From Trigonopsis variabilis (Eukaryota > Ascomycota > Trigonopsidomycetes > Trigonopsidales > Trigonopsidaceae), in assembly GCA_003707065.3 (NCBI GenBank), contig PPXM03000003.1, forward strand, positions 1,054,001 through 1,118,000: DNA of 64,000 nt. The letters run 5' to 3'. Both the position numbers and the translations under genes were made by a program. Shown piece by piece: positions 34,142 through 44,439 of the stretch. The first letter of the stretch is position 1; each line of letters begins with the position of its first letter. The notes under the pieces were generated by a model. The model ran no database searches, was not told where the DNA came from, and worked only from the letters and a program-made list of their open reading frames with translations.

Positions 34142-35169
34142 GTTTCAATATTGATCCTGTTCTACTGGATTGTTCTTTTATAGTTTTCAGCTTGGCGCGG
34201 TCTGCGGGACGGTTTCGGAAGATGGACTCGGAATTATGAGTCTGCTCGGAATTAGAGATCTTACGTCATTGTAGACAAACTCTATCTATAAGATAATTAA
34301 ATACGCAATATCTTCATTTTATTAAAAATATTCATTATTGCTACGATTCCCTGCAGCTATTGCGTCCCATTTAGAGTTGTTCTGTAGTTTTCCAGCAGAT
34401 TTCCGAACTAGTACTTCCTCGCAACAGACAGACTCTCGGATTTACGCGATCTAAGGCCATCCCAAAAGGATATACCGTGGTTGCCATATATTTCTAATGA
34501 CCGTCGACCCCTCGCAGGACGAGTTTTGAACGGAGCTGCCGCTAATCTGTTTTCCGGACGGCACACTAATTTATCTACGTCTGTTCCCAGCTCGAGCATG
34601 TGAAGCACATGGGACATAATCCATTATTAGGCTGCAAGTACGGCGACTGAACACTGGTATACTGAATCTTTGTTTGAGCCTCGTATCAACGTGAATCGCC
34701 CAGGTTAACAAAAGGTTCAGGTATCTGCGAACTTGGAGAAATGAGAAGAAGCCTCTGTACCGTCGAAATATTCCATTGCCAAGTGTACAAAACTGAGCGT
34801 TTACGTTTGTTGGATAAAGTTAACTCCTCGGTCACGTTTATGTAACTATTGACAGAAACGTAGATAATGTGACCATCTGATACAAGTTATAGCATCTCCA
34901 AGGAAGAGATGGGACACCTATCGCTCACAAACAATCGGATGAGTTTACTTGGATTTAGAGACGTTCGAAAGTGTAAGAAGGTAGTGCGATCGATGCGTTG
35001 TTCGTGTGGTTGCCTGCTGGCAATTTGATTCGTGAACGATGCATGTTAGCTCATCGTCTAATGAAGCCATCAAGACAGCTGTTGAGGATCTAGTGCGCAT
35101 TCTTTCAGCTGTGACACTCGTGAAAACGTATCTTCTAAACTATTTACTGTGCATATATTATTGAGAACT
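34142..35169. other. Spacer between tandem reductase genes
   Basis: 1.0 kb. The part near copy A (to about 34450) resembles the upstream region of copy B: the block GAACTAGTACTT-CTCG followed by TCGGATTTAC is present at about 34406-34445 and again at about 36430-36470. The rest holds nothing recognised. Confidence 0.5.
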
Positions 35170-36180
35170 CTAGGAATTATATCCAGTGGCTTTGACAATT
35201 GATTCGATCGTGTCCTTGATCGAGGTCTCAAGGTCAATGTACTTGATTCCAAGTTCTCTAGCAGCTTTTGAGCCATCGGCAGTAAATACAGTCTCATCGG
35301 GCGGGAAGGTCGCTATTTTGCGTCCTGGGTAGAGATGGTCGAAGATCTTCTGTGCGCGCTCAGGAGAAAAAATTGAAGCTGCCACCAGATAGCGCTCGTT
35401 TGTCTTTGCATTCAATGCTGCGACGTGAGCCCTAGCAATGTCTCGAACATCAACCGCAATATAATTGTGGGTCCCGTCGAAGGTAGAGTCGGCTGTATAG
35501 ATCTGCCAAACGGCCTCGTTGGACAAATTCAAGTGATCCAACGAAACAGGGCCGAGAATCGGACCTATTACATAGGCAGGGTTGATGAAGGATATTCCCC
35601 AAGACGGTTTATGCTTATTGTACGTATCCCAAGCGGCTCTTTCCGCCATTGTCTTTGATAGAAGGTAAGCCAGCACACCGCTATTCCCGACTTCTTCTTT
35701 GGTTAAAGGATTCCAGTCTTTCTCGGTAAAGACGGTCCCTTTGGGAACCGCCTTATGGAAGGTCCCAATGGCTGCAAAAGATGAGGTAACAACCACATGC
35801 TTGATCGTGTTTGACATACTCGGATCCACGGCAGCTTCCAAAAAATTGGACGTCCCCTCGACAGCTGGACGGTAAAGATCAGCCTCAAAGTCGTCGACGG
35901 TGAACGTCAAAGGACTGGCGGTGTGAATGATGTAGTCGAACGCATACTTGGATAGCACCGCCCTTACCTGATCCCGGTCCGTAATATCTTTCAATTGCTC
36001 GATTATCAACTGTCCTGGCTTGGCCTTGGAAAAGACCTTGAAATTATCTGCCTTTTTTTCTGGATTGCGCACCGTAGCCACGACATTGTATCCGTGATCA
36101 AGCAGATCTTGGATCACATGCATAGCAATAAAACCATTTCCACCACTAATTAAGACTCGCTCTCCAGACATCTGTTTCAA
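35170..36180 (-). CDS. Gre2-like NADPH-dependent aldehyde/ketone reductase, copy B
   Basis: A single-exon gene of 336 residues. It has the same motifs as copy A: GGNGFIAMHVIQDLL, VRNPEK, HTASPL, VVTSSFAAI and AYLLSKTMAE. Differences cluster in the substrate-side regions (SPERAQKIFDHLYPG versus SLKKAFHDLYPG; INPAYVIGPILGP versus INPTLVLGPILGP), so substrate ranges may differ. The ATG used gives MSGERVLISGG; an upstream in-frame ATG (36180) adds MKQ. The 73-bp tract 35821-35893 is identical to copy A. A product of recent tandem duplication. Confidence 0.9.
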   Translation of the reverse strand: MKQMSGERVLISGGNGFIAMHVIQDLLDHGYNVVATVRNPEKKADNFKVFSKAKPGQLIIEQLKDITDRDQVRAVLSKYAFDYIIHTASPLTFTVDDFEADLYRPAVEGTSNFLEAAVDPSMSNTIKHVVVTSSFAAIGTFHKAVPKGTVFTEKDWNPLTKEEVGNSGVLAYLLSKTMAERAAWDTYNKHKPSWGISFINPAYVIGPILGPVSLDHLNLSNEAVWQIYTADSTFDGTHNYIAVDVRDIARAHVAALNAKTNERYLVAASIFSPERAQKIFDHLYPGRKIATFPPDETVFTADGSKAARELGIKYIDLETSIKDTIESIVKATGYNS

Positions 36181-37160
36181 TATTTGATTCTATTCTATTT
36201 GGCTTCATTCTCTTATACTTCTAGCCTAGCAATACTTGGCGTGATGGCTTCGGAGGAGATTTCGGAACTATCAAGCTGTCTCGGAAATAACACCGTGCGT
36301 AACCAGATTCTGTCACATTGGGTGCAATGCAAGCAAAGTTTTCAGACATATCGAGAAAACATTACCGAAACTGCATTCTATTGAAGGTTGTATCATGTTT
36401 ACTCGTTAATGGTATCCGACTGACTTCCTGAACTAGTACTTTCTCGATGGGGTAAAATCTTCGGATTTACTCATTGTCTCGGAGACTCCCTATCTCGGAG
36501 ATAACTCCAAAAGAAAGAATCTTGTTTCTCAACAACATTGATCATGATTGTGTTCATGTCTGTGCTCTTTTTTTTTCTTTGTGGTGTACGATTTATTTCA
36601 AAGTGCTACGAATTACTCGAAGGACTAATTCTAGCACCAGCGGGTTACTATATCTGCTTTTAGTTGATGTAAGAAAACGACAAACCAAACGTATTTGTGA
36701 GGAGCTGGATGCACGGGTTTCTCTCACCCTCATGTCCTTGACCTTTTTAGAATCGACATAAACGCAAAAAGCACTAATGTTAAAAGAATACATCGCTAGG
36801 CGCAAAGCAACCTTCCACAAGCACGGTCTCTGGAAAGGAGCACCTCTTGGCACTATTATTATCAGCAACTTTGATTCAGGTTTCCTGGATGTGAGATTTC
36901 ACGGTCTTGTTGGCTTTGTAGTAGGTGAATGAAAACTCCAATCCGTAACTGATCTATGTCGCGCAAACATGGATCAATATAACGAATTGAGGTGAATCAA
37001 CAGAATATACGAACCACTTATAGTTTCAAATCTATACAAGACAAACCACGCCGAAAACAAGATATTTGGAACACGGCTTTGGCTTTGGCGCGGTCGATAC
37101 AGTGGCTGTCATCAAGTCGTTACAACCGCAGCTCACCTTTGGGCAACAACTCTATTCAAG
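36181..37160. other. Copy B promoter and Wbp11 upstream region
   Basis: 980 bp. The first 300 bp carry the TCGGA elements and the duplicated promoter block shared with copy A. Several 60-95-codon frames have no recognisable features. Nothing else is seen. Confidence 0.45.
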
Positions 37161-38232
37161 ATGGTGAAGAACGACATGAACCCGGCGCAACTACAAAGTA
37201 AGACGATAGTCAGTCAATCTAACGACAGGGCGCAAGGAGAAGGCCAGAGCAGTCAAGAAAGCCAGGGCGGAAAAGGCAGCCCAACGACAGGAGCGTATCT
37301 CGAAGCAGAACCCCCACAAGATTATGCAGGAAATTGAGGAGATCAAGTCTCGAGGAAGAGGAGGAGGGGATAAGAATCGCCTAGCGAGGTTAGAGGCAGA
37401 TTTAGCTGCGATCACGAGATCAAGGGAGAAGGCAGGCCTTCCTCCTATCAGAGTGCCTCGGTATGGTCAAGGATATAAAGGAAGGACAACCGAATACATT
37501 GCTTCTATCCGTCGACCTCCTCCTGGGAAGGCTAGGGAGAGTATATTCTGGGACCCCCAGCTTAACCCCGCTGGAATTGCTCCTCCAGGCTACGAGTTTG
37601 TCGAATACCATCGACCTAAATTACGCGACATTGTGCCAGATGGTAAAGAGCTGGACATACCACTACCTTACGGCAAACCTCCAAAAGTCGTTGTTAAGGT
37701 ATCCCTTCCAGAGGTCGATGTTGCTACTGAGCAAGAATCGTTGGCTTCCATTGGACCCTCGATCCAAGACACTATTCCTACAAAAACAAGCTACGAATCT
37801 GCCCCGATCATACGAGATCTTGCCAAGGAAGCAGTCACGGCGTTCGTTCCTCCATCCCTTAGGCGAGCCAACAGGATAGGCATACACGACAACCACGAGT
37901 CCCAAAATGTACAAGATGAATACGAAAAAGAGCTTGAGCACCTTGAAGGAGAATTGAGCAAGACCTCAGATGGACATCAAGCTAATGATATCTTTGCTTG
38001 GGGCGAGGAAGCTCACAACGATGAACTGGTTTCAGTCAGCGATAGGGAGATCCCTATGAAGCAAGCGCAAGAAGTCAAGGAACATTCACCCCCATTGGCA
38101 GTCGAGACTGGTGCTCCCAAAGAGCCTCTTCAAGGCCCAACGGTCCCATCGAGCCAGGACCAGAATGACTCTTCAGGAGGGCAAAAGCGAAAGGCAGCAT
38201 TATTGGATTATGGATCAAGCGATGAGGAATAA
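37161..38232 (+). CDS. wbp11: Wbp11-domain splicing factor
   Basis: Exons 37161-37197 and 37229-38232 give 346 residues across a 31-bp intron, the shortest seen here. Wbp11/NpwBP proteins act in pre-mRNA splicing through proline-rich PGR motifs and a basic N-terminal domain. Visible: MVKNDMNPAQLQRRKEKARAVKKARAEK (the N-P-A-x-x-x-R-K-x-x-K-x-x-x-x-K-K pattern), NPHKIMQEIEEI, then LARLEADLAAITRSREKAGLP. Later come the proline segments RRPPPGKARESIFWDPQLNP and APPGYEF. The C-terminus is acidic and ends ALLDYGSSDEE. Splicing restores the RKEK start of the domain. Confidence 0.8.
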
Positions 38233-38338
38233 AATAGATATTTTGTATTATAGTCGACTGGGTATAGTCAAGTCTCTCTCCAGCTTACACTAGTATAGAA
38301 CCCACACGCATTCTCTAGTTCGTACAAATTAAAAGAGC

Positions 38339-38593
38339 CTAGTTGTTTCGGTTCTTCTTTCCTCCGACAGTGACGTTGACGAATTGTCGGTTATAGAGCT
38401 GTCTCTTGCGGGCTCGGCCCTTGGGAAGCTTGGGCTTGTCTTGTTTCTCGACTATCGTATTAGCATCGCAAATCGCGGATTCTGTGTCATACCTTTAGGA
38501 GTCATGGCGCGGACACGACCGGCTTGAGTAAGGGATCCGTGAACTTTACCCTAACACTGTTAGACCTTACATGATGCACTTTCGACTTACCAT
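38339..38593 (-). CDS. rps30: 40S ribosomal protein S30 (eS30)
   Basis: Exons 38591-38593 (ATG only), 38493-38550 and 38339-38451 give 57 residues; introns are 40 and 41 bp with CTAAC/CTAAT branch sites. The protein reads [14 protein letters not shown], then [31 protein letters not shown] and ends GGKKNRNN, clearly eS30 of the small ribosomal subunit near the decoding centre. There is no ubiquitin-like (FUBI) fusion, as expected for fungi. Having the first intron directly after the ATG is common in fungal ribosomal genes. Some core residues (NRQ for TRR; AMTPK for SQTPK) are divergent. Confidence 0.93.
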
Positions 38594-41500
38594 TTTCGAT
38601 GTAGGAAGAGGTTATGAGAAGCCGGCAGTGGCAAATGGTTTGCGTCGTAACAACAGATCACGTGCGGGGTCTAACAAGGGACTGCTGACTGGGTTCTTTG
38701 TCGTTACATCCCTAAGATCGCTTCCACAACTCGTGTAGCAACCGCAAGTGAGACGTACCCAGGGGACTCTAGACAGCAGTAGCAGCGTCTTCAATATAAA
38801 CTTACCACCTTAAGATCCATTCGAATGGCATTAGACACGATAGAATCCCGGAAGATCAGAAAGACCTGAATTTTAATGATACGTCTCCTATTCCTTAAAC
38901 GCAGGAGTGCTCTTACAATGAACGCTAACCTGGTCCGGTGGATCTTCGTTGATTACTCAGTGAATGATCTGATCAAGACTGCTAGCGCGAATTGACATGA
39001 CAACGTGCGAGCCATGTAGATCCCTTCACATTGATTGTCCCAAAATGCCAAGGGAGATGCTCGGCCAGCCAGCGACTCTCAATGTAAGATCAGATGAGCC
39101 ATGCACTGTCGCCAACAGATCAGAGAAAAAAATGAATACGGCGCTGCCAGAACTGTCTGGAGCTAGGATCGTCTATCACGAAAAATTAAAGATCGCACTC
39201 TGGTTTTATACTGCAATGTCATAGACTCTAAAATTGAATGAACATTATATCCAGCTACACTCATCCAGCTACAGCCGGAAAGATGATGATATGTGACGAG
39301 TGTGCCTGCCAAGAACGTCAGATCCGTACGTGTTCCATTCTAATGTCTCTACCATAGTCGAATATTGACTTTATTAGCATATTCAATTCTTGAATCCTGT
39401 CTTCAATCACATCTCGCTGCGGCATGTTTTGTGATCATAGCACTAAATTCGTTATAACACTAGGCTTGTTATGTCTCACTCAATACGAAATGATCAGCAA
39501 AGAGTTGATACTGCAGTGTGTACCAAAAGATCCCAAGGGATTGGCTAAATTATGTAATCGAAAATCTAATCTCCGAATGCGAGCGGGGAAAAGATAGTGG
39601 TTAAAACAAAGCAAAGTCCTAACATTTATTTACTCCAACTAAAATTTCGAGTCTGAGATTTTCATGACTGCCGGGTCTGGAATCTCAATACAGATAATCC
39701 TCGGCTCTAGGCTTCGGAAGCGTCCTTCGGCTGGGAGACAAGTCCGAAGCATGTGAACGAGATTCACTGCCGCACTTTCTGGTTTCGGAAATCTTTCCGG
39801 ACAAGATGATCCACGCTAAAAGAGAGACGTGGGGCTGGCACAAAAAAGAAAGCCAGAGAATTGGGTGATTAGTATAGCCGGCGAGAACCGCCAAAAAAGA
39901 ACGAGGCAGACAGAATAAGTTGTCTAAGACCCTCCTGAGAATGTATCAGAGCCAGAGGCGTCCCAAAAACATAGGATTTCTCTAGAAGGCTCGAGGTTAT
40001 GTCTATATTCAGCCTGTCTAAGTAAAAGATGAGCTATGATCGGCTATGTAACAGTAATGGCGCGCATAAGATAAATCGACTGCCATTTCTTGGCTTTTAA
40101 CGAGAAGCGAGTTCAAACGGTTTGAACAAAGGACTTTGTAATAAGATTCATTGTGGGCAAAGTTCTTGTACCTAGCGACGAGTTTCTTACATTTCATCTC
40201 GGTCGTCAAGTATGTTTCGATATCCACATGCGAGGCCTTTGAGCACCTAGCCGAAGGCTTACTCTTTTGGCTCTTCTAGTTCCGAAAGGAGAAATGTCCA
40301 CTCCGACGCCAAAAGGCTCCGAAGGCTGGCAGCAGATCGATCCCGTGTGACATATCTGAACACCGGTGAGAATGATACGTGGGGGGCAGACTCAAGTTGA
40401 ACTAAGACAAACCGACGACAGAAAGAGTAGAATAAAAGCCATGAGAAGAATTGGGACTGTGTCAATACTTTTTGCAAGAGTCCTGGTCAGCTGTGCGAAC
40501 TAGGCTCGGGAACAAAGGCAAGATGAGGCAATATCAATGGCTGGACGAATTAACGCAATATAATCGTAAAGAACATTCATCAGAAGCAAGCAAGAACGAT
40601 AAAGTCGATTGTATTACATTAAAAGGACTAAATCCTTAGCCAGTATCATTTGCCGCTCCAGTGGTAATGATCTGACATGCAAAGGCCGGCTCTTAAAGCC
40701 GGATCATACGATAGGAGCCGATGATCTACAATGATGAGCTTTTCCTACTATAAGATCAACGAAACAAATCTCAAAAATTGTAGACCCACCAACAATTAAT
40801 GCAACTAGGAGCTACGATTGAAGAAAAGTCAATAGGATTACTAGCTGACAAATCCTGGCATTCACGTTTGAATTCGGTTGAGCCGTGGAAATAACGGTCG
40901 GCGACTAAAGTTAGTTTGCCGCACAATCACCTGTCCGCGGAAACGCAATACTTTGCATCTTGTAGTGGGATACGGCAAAAAGGCTCCATGACAAAGGGTC
41001 AAAGCCAGTAGAGAACCTTTTGGCGAATACAATCAGATACTCAATTTCTATGTGTTTCTGCCTCTTTAGTCTTTCCACCCTAGGGGCGGTTTCCCGAGAC
41101 CCCGCCTTTGTTGGGAAGGTTCACTTTAAAGCCACACTATGCTTGTGCACCTGTCGATCTACCCATTTCGGAAATCAATTATGGTCGCTCACCTCGTGTA
41201 ACATCATCAACTGGTTTCAACAACTACGTTGGCTCTAAACTTTCTGCCTCCTCACTGTGCATCTCACTATTATTAACACAAGATAAGATAAGTTGTTGAA
41301 TACTTATCTCACCATTGTCTGTCCAAGCAGTGTCTCGTCCTTGCTGTCTTTCTGGTCTGCCCTCGCTAGCGAGCGTTGTATAGACTTGTGTCCTAAATGA
41401 GAGATGAATCGTAACATATTGACTACGCACTCCGGATTTGCACCGAGTACATTAGTGGAGATCAGGTCTCGTGAAAGTTATCCATTGGTTTGGAGCATGA

Positions 41501-42209
41501 TTCAGAACTGAAAGAAAAGATTAGTCTTGGTCTTTTATAACTAGTTTTTCTCGTATATTATTTCACTCTGATTTCCTGATAGTTGCTCCCCTACAGCCTT
41601 TTCCGATGCTTGTTATCGCCAGTTCGCATCATGACCCGACTTTTGTCATCCTGCCCACAAAGATTCCAGAATAAGTGATCGGCTTTAAGTAGCAATATTG
41701 CCTATTTTATACATCCCAGCAGACAATGGCACGATAGCCTATCACTAACTTTCTACGAGAGCTCGTCTAGAGAAACTCCAATAACAGAACACTTGTTATT
41801 ATCATTTGTCTTTGCGGAAAATAAGAGCTTGTCATTCGCTCCTTTAAGCATCTCGTTCAGCTAATGTCCACTTGTGGCCCGGTTGAATTAGATCATCCAG
41901 TCGCGCCTTCCTTTTCCGGAGTAGCCAGACTAAAGCCAAAGTTGGTAATGAATGCAAAGGGGCCATTTATAATAGCCCCTGTTCTCCAGGTTCTTTAACG
42001 CCTTCGTCTTCTTTCACAAGAACAACTAGTCTTTTCTTTCAACCGGAGAGTTATTGTTCTAATATCTACTCGCTCTCGATAGCTTTTGGTCTTTGCCGTG
42101 GATCTACATCTGAAAAAGCCACCTGCTGTTTGTCTTATTGTTCTGCAGCCCCGATCAAGTCATGCGCCCCTCTTGCCTGCTTCTCCAATCGTCTCTTTGT
42201 GAATGAAAA
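38594..42209. other. Gene-poor stretch of 3.6 kb
   Basis: The first part is the S30 promoter side and the last 400 bp is the leader of the small C2H2 factor. Frames of 60-75 codons on both strands have no recognised features. Between about 39710 and 40320 TCGGAA/TTCCGAA elements are frequent. No tRNA, rRNA or transposon was recognised. Confidence 0.45.
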
Positions 42210-42226
42210 ATGTGTATAGCCTCTAG
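42203..42226 (+). other. Upstream ORF overlapping the start of the C2H2 factor gene
   Basis: An 8-codon frame (MKNVYSL, stop) begins 7 nt before the main ATG at 42210 and ends 14 nt after it, in another frame. A ribosome starting here would miss the main start. It could lower translation, or indicate that the real start is a downstream ATG at 42369. Confidence 0.5.
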
Positions 42227-42863
42227 AACTCCTCAGCCTGTTCCCCTTGGACCTTGGGATTCTCAACCTCGTCAGCCAACGCTCCCGCCATGTTCTCTTC
42301 TACTCCGTCTGGCCGACAACTGTCCATCTGACTTTTCGAGCCATGGTATTGCCCCTCAATCTAACTTGATGGCGACAAGGCGGTCGTCTCTCTCGACATG
42401 CTCGTCAACGCGATCAGGCACCTATTCTCCTCCTCTAAGCCAGTCTAGGCTCTCATCTTTCTCCTCAGTGGCTTCTCCTCCTCCTTTCCCGGCGCCCAAG
42501 ACTGCTGGTCAGTCTTATGGAGCACCTCTGGCATCCAAAGTCTGTCAAACTCCGCAGCTTCTCAAGGTGGATAGACCCGACAGTCCTCAAGACCGGCCAA
42601 CTCTATCCGGAATTCTTGTTCCCATCAAACAAAAGCAAGCTGAAGTCAAAGAACAACCTTTGCCAAATAGCGACTACGACTCCCGCTACGTTTGCCCTAT
42701 ATGCCATCGTCATTTCTCTCGACCATCGAGCGTGAGAACGCATTTGTACTCCCATACTGGTGAGCGCCCTTTTGTATGCACTCGCCAAGGCTGCGGTAAA
42801 TCTTTCAACGTCCGCTCCAACCTTAAACGACATGAACGGACGTGCGGGTCTATGAGAAGTTAA
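42210..42863 (+). CDS. Small C2H2 zinc-finger transcription factor
   Basis: A single-exon gene of 217 residues. The first 155 residues are Ser/Pro-rich, typical of an activation or regulatory region. Two C2H2 fingers are at the C-terminus: YVCPICHRHFSRPSSVRTH then HTGERPFVC and CGKSFNVRSNLKRHERTC (about 162-212). The finger pair F-S-R-P-S-S-x-x-x-H and F-x-V-R-S-N-x-K-R-H resembles fungal FlbC-like and related developmental factors. The protein ends a few residues after the last finger. The upstream ORF at 42203 overlaps the start. The 5' leader appears long and pyrimidine-rich. Orthologue not assigned. Confidence 0.78.
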   Translation: MCIASRTPQPVPLGPWDSQPRQPTLPPCSLLLRLADNCPSDFSSHGIAPQSNLMATRRSSLSTCSSTRSGTYSPPLSQSRLSSFSSVASPPPFPAPKTAGQSYGAPLASKVCQTPQLLKVDRPDSPQDRPTLSGILVPIKQKQAEVKEQPLPNSDYDSRYVCPICHRHFSRPSSVRTHLYSHTGERPFVCTRQGCGKSFNVRSNLKRHERTCGSMRS

Positions 42864-44439
42864 TGAGCCGGCGTTCATCCAAAAAGCCTATTGATGTATC
42901 ATCATCATCTTCTGTACATTTATCTTTGGGAATGGTTACGTTAAAGCTATTTAAACTCCACGTAGATACTGATGCCTCATCATTGAATCCTTTTGCTGCG
43001 GTGGTGTGTCAAACTAGCCTCACAACACTATACCAGAGACTCGTGGGTTACTACTATCACTCAGTAGTGCGAAGATCTGCTCGGTTTTCGTGCTTGGCAG
43101 TCGCAACAGAATTGATGTCTTTTGCGCAGAGACCGATAAAAGGTCTGTCGGCTTTGCCGTCCTTTCTTTCCTCTTCGGGCTAGGTCTCACACCAGTTACT
43201 CATGTCGGGTCAATATCGTGGCTCTTTAGGTTAGGACTGCTAAGAGATATTGATTTGGATACAGCTAATCATCTCATCAATCAACTTTTACTTGATATTC
43301 TGGTGCAATACGTGGCGAATCTGCTTGAACATGTTTTCGTGCTGCGCCCGAGGACTGCACGCTATAATACCGCACTATTCAATTGGGTCATTGGAACCTC
43401 ATTAGTGGACTAATTTGCATTCTATTGAGCATTTCGCCTCCCTGGCGCCAGTACCCAGAAATGCAGTCTCACATGAAAGGAAAGGGGCTGGCTAGCCTTA
43501 GAGATCGTAACATTTTTCGACTTCAGGCTGCCGTCTATCAGCCGTGTGCCACTTTAAGTGTTAAACCATAGCAAAATAGTCCTGTGATCAAATACAGAAG
43601 TCGCGACCCACTCTGCTGGAGCTAAGTTTATCTCCAGTGGGATAAGATGATCGTCTCAGGCGCACATCATTCCACATCAGGCACGCACACCAATCTTCGT
43701 CTTTGGCACTTCAAATTTGACAAAATATCAGCAAAAGACCTTCGTATCCACAATAGCGAGCACTTGTCCTAGTGGCTTGAGAAATGGCCATCCCCGAGGC
43801 AACGTTGCATATTCCCAGTCATATCCTAACTCGGTTAGCGTGCCGCAACAACACTTTCCCTAAAAAGAGGTGTTGCTCGTTTATTCAAACTCATTCTAAT
43901 CCATGTGGATAACTTAGCGCCAAATTTGAAAAACTACGTTTGTGGGTCCCCTCCCTTTTCCAAACAAGTCTTTTGAAGCCTAAGATTTCTCCTTTTGGCT
44001 TCCGTCAACGTCCTTTTTCGTCATCGTTAAGCGCCAGCAAGGATTCAACTTTGAACGAATGCTTGCAGCAAGTTAGCTTCTAAGATGGCTCTCCGATCCC
44101 CTCAGAAGACACCGTTTGAAAAAGGCGGCCATTGCCTAGACTTAGTTCTAAGCCCAATTAAGAATGGTTCAAACATTGGAAAAGGTTCCGGTCTTTTTCC
44201 GAATTCGTCTACTTGACCAAACTAAGCGCCGAGAGGGGAGCAATTCTCATTCCCGAAGACGACGAACATGTTCCAGGCCGAGAGACGAGGACTAAATTAA
44301 TTAAGGTTCACGTTCCAACTGTTGCTCCAGTTGATAATGGTGCAGATCACATGGTTACTCAATGGACTTACGCAAAATTAGAGCCAAGACCTTCAGTCAG
44401 GACTTTTCAAACAGAGCGTACAAACAGATGAAAATATTT
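42864..44439. other. Intergenic 1.6 kb
   Basis: Between the C2H2 factor and the Nup53 3' end. A 107-codon frame at 43090-43413 and a 72-codon frame at 44213-44431 look protein-like in part but have no recognised family and no convincing start or splice. Not called as genes. Confidence 0.4.

Noticed and set aside
43090-43413. 107-codon frame with protein-like C-terminal half
   Set aside because: No family match in memory, no good start or splice context; length is possible by chance.
44213-44431. 72-codon frame ending 9 bp from the Nup53 stop
   Set aside because: No ATG start; attempts to join upstream ATG frames gave no recognised protein or standard donor.
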